DNA from: Cercospora beticola
Taxonomy: Eukaryota > Ascomycota > Dothideomycetes > Mycosphaerellales > Mycosphaerellaceae
DNA length: 64,000 bases
Assembly: GCF_033473495.1 (NCBI RefSeq)
Contig: NC_088935.1
Span: forward strand, 1,488,001 to 1,552,000
Reading direction: 5' to 3'
The notes under the pieces are model-generated. The model did no database searches. It had not been told where the DNA came from and saw only the letters and a program-made list of their open reading frames with translations. Every line of letters starts with the position of its first letter. Positions within the stretch are counted from its first letter, which is position 1. Positions 30,153-39,788 of this stretch are shown here, piece after piece. The translations under genes and the position numbers were made by a program.

Positions 30153-32583
30153 ATGCCACCAGCAAAAAGGAAGAGATCAATTGACCCAGCGAAGGCTCTT
30201 TCGAGCAGTGAGCAAGCACCACGGCCTCTCAAACGACGAGCTTCGTCCCGGACAGCCGCGACTTCTGCGATCACGAACCCAGATCGAAGTGCCGATGTTA
30301 TCGACGCCCCAGACGCTTTGCGAGCTTCACCAGACAGCGACGTGAACACAAATATCGTACCTGGTCCTGTCAAAGGTCAGACGAATGGCGCAGGTGGAGA
30401 CAGCCCGCTGAGCGATGCTCCAGAAGTAGTGGAGGCGCCGGCACCTGTGGCGAAGAAGAGAGGAAAATCGAAAAAGGCTGCAGAGGAAGTGGTAGAAGAT
30501 GCTGTTGATGGCGATGTCGACCATTCAAAGCTCAAGACACCAGCAAAGAAAGGTCGAGCTAAGAAAGCTGCCGCCGAGGCGCCAACAGCAGATGTTGAGG
30601 CACCAGCCACAACAACCAAGAAGAAGCCTATAGAGAGTGCTGGTGATCCTGAGGCGGATGGAGACGAAGATGCAGATCCTGAAGAGATCAAGGAGGCATT
30701 GTCTCGCCCACCTCCGGTCAACAGTGATTACCTACCATTGCCATGGAAGGGAAGGTTAGGATACTGCTGTCTCAACACGTATCTGAGGATGTCAAATCCA
30801 CCGATAGTAAGTGCATCCCGTTCCTGATCGCCTCGTGAAAGCCTTCTGACTTTCTACTTCACCGCATAGTTCAGCTCGCGTACTTGTCGCATACAATCTA
30901 TACTTGAGCATCGCCACCCCCTGCAGGATCCAACGCAACCTGAGCATGCGACCAAGAATCGACCAGATAAAAGCAAGCCAGTAGATGTTGCTCTTGGACA
31001 GAGATACGTCGAAGAGCTAGGACTAGCAAACGTGAAGGACATCATCAAAATGGTTCGCTGGAACGATCGATATAACATCAAGTTTTTCAGGCTATCCTCG
31101 GAGATGTTTCCATTTGCATCGCACCCAGAATATGGCTACAGTCTAGCTCCATTTGCATCAGAAGCGCTCGCAGAAGCTGGACGAGTCATCGCGCAACTTG
31201 GCCACCGCGTGACAACACATCCAGGACAGTTTACACAGCTGGGGAGTCCGCGACCTTCTGTGATCGACAACGCCTTCCGAGACTTGGAATATCACGACGA
31301 ATTGTTGTCACTGTTGAAGCTACCTGAGCAAATGAACAAAGACGCTGTGATGATTATGCATATGGGAGGTCTTTTCGAAGGCAAGGAGGAAACGTTACAG
31401 AGGTTCAGAGAAAACTATGCCAAGCTGAAGCAGAGTATTAAGAATCGTCTGGTGCTGGAGAACGACGATGTGATCTGGTCGGTGCATGATCTGCTTCCGG
31501 TGTGCGAGGAGTTGAACATCCCACTCGTCTTGTAAGTCTGCGTCGCCTTTGTTTCATGTACAGCAGCGGCGCTAACTTGTGGAAAGGGACTACCACCACC
31601 ACAATATCATTTTTGATGCCGAACAGATTCGCGAGGGCACAAAAGATATCATGGATCTCTACCCTCGGATAACTGCTACCTGGACACGCAAGGGGATCAA
31701 GCAGAAGATGCATTATTCGGAGCCGACTCCTCAGGCCATTACAGGTCGACAGCGTCGCAAGCATAGTCCACGCGTAGCCTCTCTCCCACCATGTGCTCCA
31801 GACATGGACTTGATGATCGAAGCCAAGGATAAAGAGCAGGCGGTGTTTGAATTGATGCGGATATTCAAGCTGCCAGGATACGATACATTCAATGATATCT
31901 TGCCTTACGTTCGCAATGATGACAACAAGATGGCATTGCAGGCAATGAACAGGAAGAAAAAGAAGGAGGATGAGCCAGAACCAGAGTTGATTCCCGAAGA
32001 GGACATTGGCATGGGTGGACCAGAGGGCAGAGTATATTGGCCGCCTACAATGGAAGAATGGTTGCGCCCAAAGAAGAAGGAGGTCAAGAAGAAGGATCCG
32101 AGTGAAAAGGCCGAGAAGTTGAAGCAAGAGGCAGCAGCTCTGTATGCAGCCCGAGAGGCAGAAAAGAAGGCCGCTAGAGAGGGCAAGACTGTCAAGGAGG
32201 AATCGGAAGAATCTGATCCAGAGGCTACGCCCGCAACCAAGAAAGCCAAAGCTGCAATGAAGAAGAAGGCCAAATCAGACGCCGAGAAGGCTGCAATCAA
32301 GCAGCAAGAAGCAGAAGCCAAAGCCGCGGATAAAGCAGCGCTTGCTGCTGCCAAGGCTGCAGCGAAGAAGACGTCCAAAGTGAAGAAGGAGGCACAGCCG
32401 GTGCCCACGCCTAGTAGTAGTGAGGATGAAGAGGCCCCTGAGCTCGACGACGAAGACGATGAGCCTGTGATGAGGAAGTCAGCAAAGACAGCGACAGCAT
32501 CGAGACCAGCAGTTTCGAGGACAGCGAGCAGACGATCGGCAAAGAGCAAGGTCAACTATAATGAGGATGAAATGGAGGAATGA
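30153..32583 (+). CDS. uve1: UV damage endonuclease UvdE/Uve1
   Basis: Three exons: 30153-30806, 30870-31531 and 31587-32583 (introns 30807-30869 and 31532-31586, GTAAG...AG), give 770 residues. The first ~190 residues are Lys/Ala/Ser-rich and basic (MPPAKRKRS, probable nuclear signal). The TIM-barrel UvdE core begins GRLGYCCLNTYLRMSNPPIFSSRTCR and includes FRLSSEMFPFASHPEYGY, GHRVTTHPGQFTQLGSP, MIMHMGG, RLVLENDD and LDYHHHNI, so the family metal-binding His/Glu residues are in place. The last ~150 residues are a Lys/Ala/Glu low-complexity tail. The enzyme nicks DNA 5' to cyclobutane dimers and 6-4 photoproducts, starting an alternative excision repair. An in-frame ATG at 30051 could add 34 residues that resemble a mitochondrial presequence (see findings). 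Confidence 0.95.
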
Positions 32584-32818
32584 AGGAAAGCATGAATCAG
32601 CTTGCAGGCGGATTATGTGACGAGGGTATGAATTGGAGCATACAATCTATGTATTGAGTATGAATGTAATGTATGCAATATGAGCGGATGATTGTTCAAG
32701 CAAAATAGCTTCACAGCTGCTCGCCAAGCATCATGACAACATCCCCGCTGCTGCATCTCGCATGTGAAAGAGTCGCACGTCTTCGACTCCGACTCTGCAC
32801 AGACACAACACCGCCACA

Positions 32819-33423
32819 ATGATCAACGCGGTGCTGGTCTTCAATAACAACGGGCAACCGCGATTGACGAAGTTCTACACCCAACTTGTACATACAGCTC
32901 ACCTGTTCCTCGCCTGAAACTGCCCACTGACACTTACCTCCAGGATACAGCAGTCCAGCAGCGCTTGATCTCCGAGATCTTCACCCTCGTCTCCGCGCGT
33001 CCAAACAGCGCGTGTAATTTCCTCCCTCTACCACCGCTCCTCGCGCCCGCCTCCGCCTCTTCCTCTTCCGCCAACCCCACGGAGCACAATGACGCTCCAT
33101 CGCTCGTGACCTACCGCCACTACGCGACACTCTACTTCATCCTCATATCCACGAACACCGAGTCTCCGCTAGCATTGCTCGATTTGATCCAGGTCTTTGT
33201 GGAAGCGCTAGATCGACTGTTCGAGAATGTCTGCGAATTGGATCTCATTTTCAACTTCGAGACGCTACATGCTGTACTGGGGGAGATGATAGTTGGTGGT
33301 GTGGTGGTGGAGACGGGGCTGGACAGAGTTGTAGAAGGGGTCAGGAGTCAGGGACGTGTTGCGAAGAGACCGGTGAATGAGAGATCAGCAGGAGTTACAG
33401 CTGGTATGTGGGTTGGGAGATGA
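32819..33423 (+). CDS. aps3: AP-3 adaptor complex sigma subunit
   Basis: Two exons, 32819-32887 and 32944-33423, with intron 32888-32943 (56 nt), give 182 residues. The start MINAVLVFNNNGQPRLTKFYTQL and, across the junction, DTAVQQRLISEIFTLVSARP are the small-adaptin (clat_adaptor_s) signature with AP-3-type residues. Later blocks are YRHYATLYFILISTNTESPLALLDLIQVFVEALDRLFENVCELDLIFNFETLHAVLGEMIVGGVVVET. A Ser/Ala/Pro-rich insertion (about residues 53-70) sits in the loop where fungal AP-3 sigma is also variable. AP-3 sorts cargo from the Golgi/endosome to the vacuole. The C-terminus may differ: a GTATGT donor lies at 33403, just before the stop used here. Confidence 0.92.
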
Positions 33424-33968
33424 GACAACACGTCACGAAGAACTTCTGCTTGGACCAAAGAATGATTGGGAATCGGACTGGGCGGGGGTAAAACGCATAT
33501 TTTCACGCTCAGCCGCCACGGTTTACGGCGAAACCGTCGTTGGATTCAGCACCGAAACGACTGCTACGACATCTCACGAACAATGGCCCCACAGTCGTGC
33601 CGACACCTTGACGTCGCACTCTGCCACGATCAATGCAGCGTCCGGCGCGCAGTATGGTCAGAACTCGATACAATGGCAGCCTAGCGGCTTTGAGTCGAGT
33701 ACGGGTCTTTGTCTCATCACAATGGGCCAGGAAGCAGCAGGGGATTCCTTTGTTCGCGCCCCTCGCCACGATGGGTTGCAAGAAGATATTACTTAGAGCT
33801 TCGGCGAGCCACTCCTCGGCTCAGAACTTCGACAGATCTACTCAGAGTCAATTCAGTGATTGCAATTCTGGCTGGTCCAGGATTATATTGCAAACGCTCA
33901 TAGTAGATCTGCCCGACCAAATACAACCACACTTCATCGACATCCATCACATCCTATTGACATTCAAG
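33424..33968. other. Intergenic region between AP-3 sigma and disordered-protein gene
   Basis: About 545 bp. The frame of the next gene is open back to 33633, but composition changes at about 33969, so this is treated as promoter/5' UTR. No other feature was seen. Confidence 0.4.
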
Positions 33969-35873
33969 ATGAAGGCGGACAGAGCAAGTCGCCTTTCCCG
34001 GGTCATGAACCCTACCGCCATGACCGTTGAAGCTAGGCGGCAAACTGTCAATATCTCGACGCCATCTCCAAGACATTCCTTCATCACTGTTGCCAGTAAG
34101 TCACCGGATCAGCTGACAGCGGACACTTTTGTTGTAACGGAACACGTGGTGCCGGCTTCACTCGTGCCAAGAGCTCGAACTAGACGTGCACTTATGAGAA
34201 TCATCCGACGCTTAACAAACAGACCGCCGTACAGGAGACGCCCTCAACAGCGACGATTTGTACGGATAAGCGTCGCTAGTTCCGCGTCCACACCTGCAAC
34301 TCCAAGCTCGGCACGCTCGAGACGAGTTGTGTACTCTGTGCACATTGGGCCAGAAACAAAGATGCGAAGCCCAGCACGAGTGAGAAGGACTGTTCATGTC
34401 GCTCATCCTCCGTGCGTGGAGGTTCATACGGCAGCTCCGTTGGCAAGTGCGATCGCCACTCCTCTGCCCAGACCAGGAATGCTTCCTCGCACCGATTCTG
34501 AAAAGACGCCTTTCACTGCAGAATTTCCAGGACAGGTCAACCCTTCTAACATTGCCAAGCGAAGGGGCGGTCGATTCGTTGTGAGCGCCAATATGCTCGA
34601 CGGTCTTCAAAGCGAGACAGGGGTCGGACTTGGTAAGACACAGTGGCTACCCTCGACTGATCGAGGTCACTCGATGGCAAATGCGCCTGCAACACGCCTT
34701 CCCTACATTGCTTACCAGTCGTCGATGCCAGGAACTCATGGCCTGCCGTCGCTGAGGTCTCCGATACCACGTGCCGATTCTCCTCCATTGACGCCCCTTA
34801 CAGAAGAGCCAGCTTTGCCTGAGCAGTTCACGCTACCTTACCTCCCATCTCAGCAGCCACTGAGTCCTACTGAGTTCGAGTATAGCCCAGACTACTATGT
34901 CCAAGCCTATGATGAGCGTAAGAGAAATGAGCGCGAAAAAGCGCTAGCTGCCTTGGAAGGTAAGCCAACGATCAATGCTGACGAAGAAGAAGATGAAACA
35001 GATCTGCCGGTATACCTTCGCGGACTGAGAATTCACTTGCCACGTTCAGCTGACAAACAGCAGAGCCGAGTAGACCCTTCTCCTATGCCACAGCAAATTT
35101 GTGAGCCACCGACACCTCCAGCATCAGTGCCGACTTCATCGTCACCGACACCTTCAAGATCCGAGCCGACTTCACCGCCGCTTCGACAACCTCCAGAAGC
35201 ATTGTCACGCCACACTCGGTTCACGCGCCAATTCGACAATTGCGACTTCGACCACAACCATCCCGAAGTCGCAGGTTCCGTGCGGTCCTTCTCAATCTAC
35301 TCCACGGACATCGAGGGTCAACGCATCTCCCAGCTACCAGCTCAGCCCTATCGACCTCTACCGCCGCCTCCTCCACCACCTGCGCACCACAGCATTGCTC
35401 GAAAACCACTCCCGAGACGTACGTGCCATTACACACCTAATCCTACAGATTCTTACATACAACCAGATGCCGCACCGACATTCATTCGTCAATCCTCGCC
35501 CCCAAAACGCGACACCAGAAACGAGGGGCACCAGGAAAGACCTGGTGCGTTCCACACAGAGCCTCGGCCATCATCGTCTTCTCCGCCCATGACCCCGACT
35601 TTCACACAGCCCCGTCCTGCGCCTACACCTGCCCCTCGTGTCATTTCGCCAAACACGGCGCAACACCGTCTTGCGACTCTTCATGCACTGGAAGCAAACA
35701 CCCCTACTCCTGCCACTGCCCCTCGTCCCGTGTCTCCGCCCAGGACTTTCGAGCAGATTACCATGCAGCGTCCAGAGCCTTCGAGACGCCACGCGTTTCA
35801 TCCATTGCGTGAAGTGTTTTCGCGATGGCAAGCTGGTAAGAAGCAGCTATCTGGAGCGCAGGATAGGCGGTAG
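33969..35873 (+). CDS. Unrecognised large disordered proline-rich protein
   Basis: A single exon. From the ATG at 33969 (MKADRASRL) it encodes 634 residues; the frame stays open to 33633, and another ATG follows soon after (MNPTAMTVE), so the start is uncertain. The first third is Arg-rich (PRARTRRALMRIIRRLTNRPPYRRRP). The rest is Pro/Ser/Thr-rich with many short SH3-ligand-like runs, including an eight-Pro stretch (PLPPPPPPPAHH). One more ordered patch lies around residues 300-340 (PTEFEYSPDYYVQAYDERKRNEREKALAALEGK, acidic, then LPVYLRGLRIHLPR). The C-terminus is basic (HPLREVFSRWQAGKK). I recognise no domain. It may be a scaffold, but this is only a guess from composition. Confidence 0.65.
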   Translation: MKADRASRLSRVMNPTAMTVEARRQTVNISTPSPRHSFITVASKSPDQLTADTFVVTEHVVPASLVPRARTRRALMRIIRRLTNRPPYRRRPQQRRFVRISVASSASTPATPSSARSRRVVYSVHIGPETKMRSPARVRRTVHVAHPPCVEVHTAAPLASAIATPLPRPGMLPRTDSEKTPFTAEFPGQVNPSNIAKRRGGRFVVSANMLDGLQSETGVGLGKTQWLPSTDRGHSMANAPATRLPYIAYQSSMPGTHGLPSLRSPIPRADSPPLTPLTEEPALPEQFTLPYLPSQQPLSPTEFEYSPDYYVQAYDERKRNEREKALAALEGKPTINADEEEDETDLPVYLRGLRIHLPRSADKQQSRVDPSPMPQQICEPPTPPASVPTSSSPTPSRSEPTSPPLRQPPEALSRHTRFTRQFDNCDFDHNHPEVAGSVRSFSIYSTDIEGQRISQLPAQPYRPLPPPPPPPAHHSIARKPLPRRTCHYTPNPTDSYIQPDAAPTFIRQSSPPKRDTRNEGHQERPGAFHTEPRPSSSSPPMTPTFTQPRPAPTPAPRVISPNTAQHRLATLHALEANTPTPATAPRPVSPPRTFEQITMQRPEPSRRHAFHPLREVFSRWQAGKKQLSGAQDRR

Positions 35874-36724
35874 GTTGTCAAGAGATCGGGGATGGTGGAT
35901 GTTTAACGAGCCTGGGGTTGGAGTTTTCGATCAAATGAAAGTGTCGCCTTAGCATAATGTTGGGACATTAAATCCCCTGGAAGTCAGCACGAAAGAATAG
36001 AATGAATGTATGACGACAAATTTCACGTTGGAAATATGTAGGAAAACCGAATCGAAAACTCATGAGACATGATGCTAGGATTCTGAAGAGCGAGTTGCGA
36101 ACTATGGTCTTGTCTGCGAACGAGCTCATTGTCACCTGACCGCTGTGATGTGCTTCCGTCCTTTACGTCTCGAATCGCGTGTGAAGTAACCTCGCGTTCT
36201 CTTCCTCCCTCTGTCGCTCTCTCTCCCTTACCTTGCATCAGAATACAGGGTCTGCTCACGCATCATGTAAAACACATAATCAAGATAAAGTATTGATACG
36301 CTTCGTCCGGGAAGCATTCAAGGAGAGAGTGGAGTAGTTCCTCAAGTGATGAGGTGGGTGGTGTCAGATGAGACACAACAAGGCAGACCTGACCCGGCCT
36401 TCAAAGCTCACACGAAGAGTGAGGGCACGGTAGTTCTTGTCAGTGGTTCCAGATCGGGTAGAATCCAGGGTAGCAAGGGGGGTTGCTTACCTGCCGTGAT
36501 TGCCTGTGATCACTTGCGGACCTCGTACCTTGAAGCAGGTGACATCGCGTGCCAAGGTTGACTTAGAGAGGAGTCTGGGGGCATCGCCCGTATCAGAAGG
36601 AGATTTCTGTGTTGCAAACATCATGGCCGAAAGTCAAAGTAGGCTTCCGCCGTGGAAGAGCTGCAGCCAGGACTCTAGCCTTGCCCGTGATTGTGCATTT
36701 GCTCGATAGCTTCGAAAGTGAAGC
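35874..36724. other. Convergent 3' region between two unrecognised genes
   Basis: About 850 bp with only short ORFs. It contains a pyrimidine run (36195-36235) and is moderately AT-rich near 35950-36060. No gene or repeat was recognised. Confidence 0.45.
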
Positions 36725-37693
36725 TCAAGCACGCGCATCTGCGGAACCCCAAGTGGCATCACTTGGCGGTGCCCGCTTCGTTCGCGGGATCGGAGTGTTT
36801 AGATAGGCCCTGAAGTGGGCATCCTTGTCCCAGTCAGATGCAGCAGCTTCATTGCGCCTGATGAAGCCCTCTGGGACAGCAATGGCAGCGAGGTCATCAG
36901 GGTTGAGTGCGGAAGAGTGTACGTTGCCCTGAGCCTGCGCCCACAACAAGGTCTCCGTCAATGAGTCAGTGTCGTTGCCGTTCGGGGAGTTGGCAACACC
37001 ATTAATGAGTTGGTGAGGCCTGGGCGGGCCGTGTGTCTGAGGTACGAGATGGAAGTGACCGGGATCGCACAGTCTGTCGAAATGTGGACCGTCAGTCTGG
37101 TCGAGCGGACTGCGGGCAGGCGAAGCCGTGGGCTTCAAGCCCTTACGAGCGCTGTTTTGCACATCGTCCAGTAGCTCCATTAGTTCTTGCCCAACAGCTT
37201 GAACACCTTGCTCATGACTGCACTCTACTTCCGGAACGTAGTGTGTCCTCATGAAGATATCGACCTCCGAAGGAAGCGGGCGCCAGTAGTTCTCGAGAGG
37301 ACACGGCTCGATGAAGTTCCTCTGCTGCCAATTCACGGTGACGTTTCCCTGCACACGGGGCACGGCAGGGAAACGTCTGTGAAGAATATCTGTTGCAATC
37401 CGTCCATCCCCTTCGTATTTTTCCTCCTCCCTGCATGGCCAATTGGAGATGGCATGCACTGCCTCATGAGGTGCGTGGAAAGCGTTGAAGATGGTCGGCA
37501 TGCTTAGAACCGCCGAGCGGCCGTCCGCAAAGGTGTAGCCGGTGCGTCTGGTGGGATGAACAACGAATGGGCCGCGCGGGATGTGGCAATGGCTGGTGTT
37601 ACGACCCGGGGAAGGCTTAGATGGACGCTGGGAGCGCTCCTTCCGAGCTTCATCGACGGCGGAACGCCAATAGGGGTCGAGTTTGAGGGCCAT
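36725..37693 (-). CDS. Unrecognised protein, 322 residues
   Basis: A single-exon ORF with protein-like composition throughout. It starts MALKLDPYWRSAVDEARKERS and continues with SRGRN-like basic and Pro-rich sequence. The central part (GYTFADGRSAVLSMPTIFNAFHAPHEAVHAISNWPCREEEKYEGDGRIATDILHRRFPAVPRVQGNVTVNWQQRNFIEPCPLENYWRPLPSEVDIFMRTHYV) is rich in aromatic and Trp residues and looks folded. The C-terminal ~120 residues appear disordered. No motif was recognised, so this is possibly lineage-specific. The start at 37693 is the first ATG; no upstream exon could be joined with confidence. Confidence 0.6.
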   Translation of the reverse strand: MALKLDPYWRSAVDEARKERSQRPSKPSPGRNTSHCHIPRGPFVVHPTRRTGYTFADGRSAVLSMPTIFNAFHAPHEAVHAISNWPCREEEKYEGDGRIATDILHRRFPAVPRVQGNVTVNWQQRNFIEPCPLENYWRPLPSEVDIFMRTHYVPEVECSHEQGVQAVGQELMELLDDVQNSARKGLKPTASPARSPLDQTDGPHFDRLCDPGHFHLVPQTHGPPRPHQLINGVANSPNGNDTDSLTETLLWAQAQGNVHSSALNPDDLAAIAVPEGFIRRNEAAASDWDKDAHFRAYLNTPIPRTKRAPPSDATWGSADARA

Positions 37694-37765
37694 GCGGATA
37701 GCTTGTGGGTGGGACCAGATTCAGGATGGTGATACTTGGTCAACCACACCACGGTCCGTTGATAG

Positions 37766-38284
37766 TCACCCTCCGGGCGCTTCTCTCCACGAACAATGAG
37801 CGACTTTTGGATCAGCGACGTGTTTTTGTCGCTTTTCCCGCGAGAAAAAGACCGGGTGTGGCTTAGAAAGGTCGATCATAAAGTTTCCCTCGTAATCAGC
37901 CACGATGTGCGCGTTGTTTGAAGTTGCTCGAGAGCAAATAGTGAGCTGGGTCGAGTTGTTCAGGGGCAGAGTTGCCTGAACCCAAAGATGGCCTGTTATT
38001 GTTGTTTGGCAACAGTGAATTCCGTAGGCAGGTAGGCTGCAATGGGCGCGCCGCAAGCGCAACAAGTCGATGTTAGTCTGACTAGACGACGGCGCCAGCA
38101 AGCGAGCGGCTCCCCAGTTCAAGGTGGTAATGCTCTGGGTACGGCTGATGGGACGGTAGGGAGTGGTGATCGGCTTCGGCTCAGCGGACGATGGAATGTT
38201 GGTTGAAGAAGTGGAAAGGCGAGTGCAAGATATGGTTACAAGGTCAATCAATGGAGTGAGGTAGTCAAGCAAGATTGTGGGCAT
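37766..38284 (-). CDS. Weak candidate gene, 172 residues, no recognised family
   Basis: An open frame from the ATG at 38284 (MPTILLDYLTPLIDLVTISC) to a stop at 37766. Composition is mixed, with a hydrophobic N-terminus and a C-terminal stretch that could fold (ADYEGNFMIDLSKPHPVFFSREKRQKHV). It lies in tandem just upstream of the 322-residue gene. I tested whether it is a 5' exon of that gene and found no phase-compatible GT-AG junction. It could be a spurious ORF. Confidence 0.35.
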   Translation of the reverse strand: MPTILLDYLTPLIDLVTISCTRLSTSSTNIPSSAEPKPITTPYRPISRTQSITTLNWGAARLLAPSSSQTNIDLLRLRRAHCSLPAYGIHCCQTTITGHLWVQATLPLNNSTQLTICSRATSNNAHIVADYEGNFMIDLSKPHPVFFSREKRQKHVADPKVAHCSWREAPGG

Positions 38285-38350
38285 GTTTGCCGTGCGAGAG
38301 TGAAGCCTGCGTGCCACTCTTTCGCTTTCATTCAGTCTTCGACTTGTCAC

Positions 38351-39788
38351 GCACGCGCTGTGCTTCGGAAAATTATTCCCAGCTTCTGATCATTCGCAGA
38401 CGATACGTGCATCCCAGCACGGCGCGAGTGCGACAATACACTGCTTTCCGAGCGTCCAGATGTAAGCTGTGATGAGCATGTGATGAGGCGCATATCATCT
38501 TGTCGATCGAACCACCACCTTCACTTGGATGTTGCAGCCACGCCATTTCTCCGACGTGGCTGATGAACAGATAACAGATCCATGACAGGACGTGCTCCGG
38601 GGAGTGCCCTGTGATTTGCAGGGTGTACGAATGGGGTAGAGACAGTGACAACGGACAGCGGCTTGAGGATGGATGGAGAAGGAGAGCAGTGGACTGATAA
38701 CGACGAGATGGTCGGTCGTGAGGAGTGATATTTGGGTTGGCCCCTAGGGAGTGGTTGTTGCGAGAAGAAGAGCAGGGTGAGGTCGGGAGATGATGTGAGA
38801 TGAGGCAGCTCGGATCGGCGCCAACGCCAACGCCAAAACGGAAAGCACGATGCTTCCAGACGCGTCGCTCCTCCATCACCGACGTGACTGCTTCCGAAGT
38901 CGATGCGCTTTGCAAGTAGAAGAGAAGACGACGTGAACGTGGTAGGTGCGAAGAGCGTCATGGCGTGCATATGCAAGGTGAGGTTCATGTTTGGTCTGGT
39001 GGCGACGACGACGGTGGATCCGGATCATGCAAGAAACAGGGAAGACATCCTTGCATGCCCCCAGCACCACCACATCATAAGCCCGCGCGCTGCCCGCCGC
39101 CTTCTTCGAGCCCACTGGACGCACTCCTCCTGCTGGGCGGAGTGCGTCCAGCAAGAACTCCCCCATCGACTGCGAGTGGGACAGCGCGCCCGGCGAGAGT
39201 GCTGGTCGAAGCAGACGTCGACCAGATGCATCGGCACGGCCATCTTTCCACGGTGCATTCTGGTCGCACTGCACTCTCCCGCCGACGGGACTGTCCTCTC
39301 ACGCTGCTTCAGCGCAGCTCGCAGCCCGTCGCGCGACTGGCTGCGAAGCGCCGGCAGCTTTCGCCAGACGAGGTCCCGTGCCTGGCGACACAAGCGCGTT
39401 TCCAATTTTGGACCGCGCGCGACAATGAATGTTCAACAGCGAAACGCCTATTCACACGGCCATACAAAGACCTACAATGCGCATGACCGTCATTGACAAT
39501 GGTACGTCGCCTCGCTGCTTTATTGTGACTTTATTGTGGTCGCCATTGTGCGGCCACCGCCCCTCGACTCTCCATACTATGCCACCACTCCATCATCTTG
39601 CATCGCTTTCCTATTCCATACCATTTCCTGCATAGCGCGGCACCTGCATTCACTGCTTCAACACTCTCTTCACTACGCCTGGCGCGTATCTACTGCGTTC
39701 CTTCAGCATCGATCGAAGACATCACGGACCATCACACACACTGAACCCGCTTTCCAGGCCAACCCGACTTTCGCTGTTGGCGCCAGCC
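38351..39788. other. Intergenic region upstream of PRM1
   Basis: About 1.4 kb between divergent genes. Contains a strong perfect hairpin at 39115-39151 (listed separately) and a pyrimidine-rich leader just before the PRM1 ATG. Overlapping ORFs on both strands at 38876-39496 are GC-rich frame shadows without domain content. Confidence 0.45.
39115..39151. repeat. Perfect 13-bp inverted repeat (hairpin)
   Basis: Arms at 39115-39127 and 39139-39151 are perfect reverse complements, with an 11-nt loop. The stem is GC-rich and would be stable as DNA cruciform or RNA hairpin. It lies about 640 bp upstream of PRM1. No surrounding gene explains it. Confidence 0.7.

Noticed and set aside
37694..37765. 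Joining the 172-residue ORF to the 322-residue ORF as one spliced gene
   Set aside because: No GT-AG pair in the gap gives matching phases; the two are kept separate.
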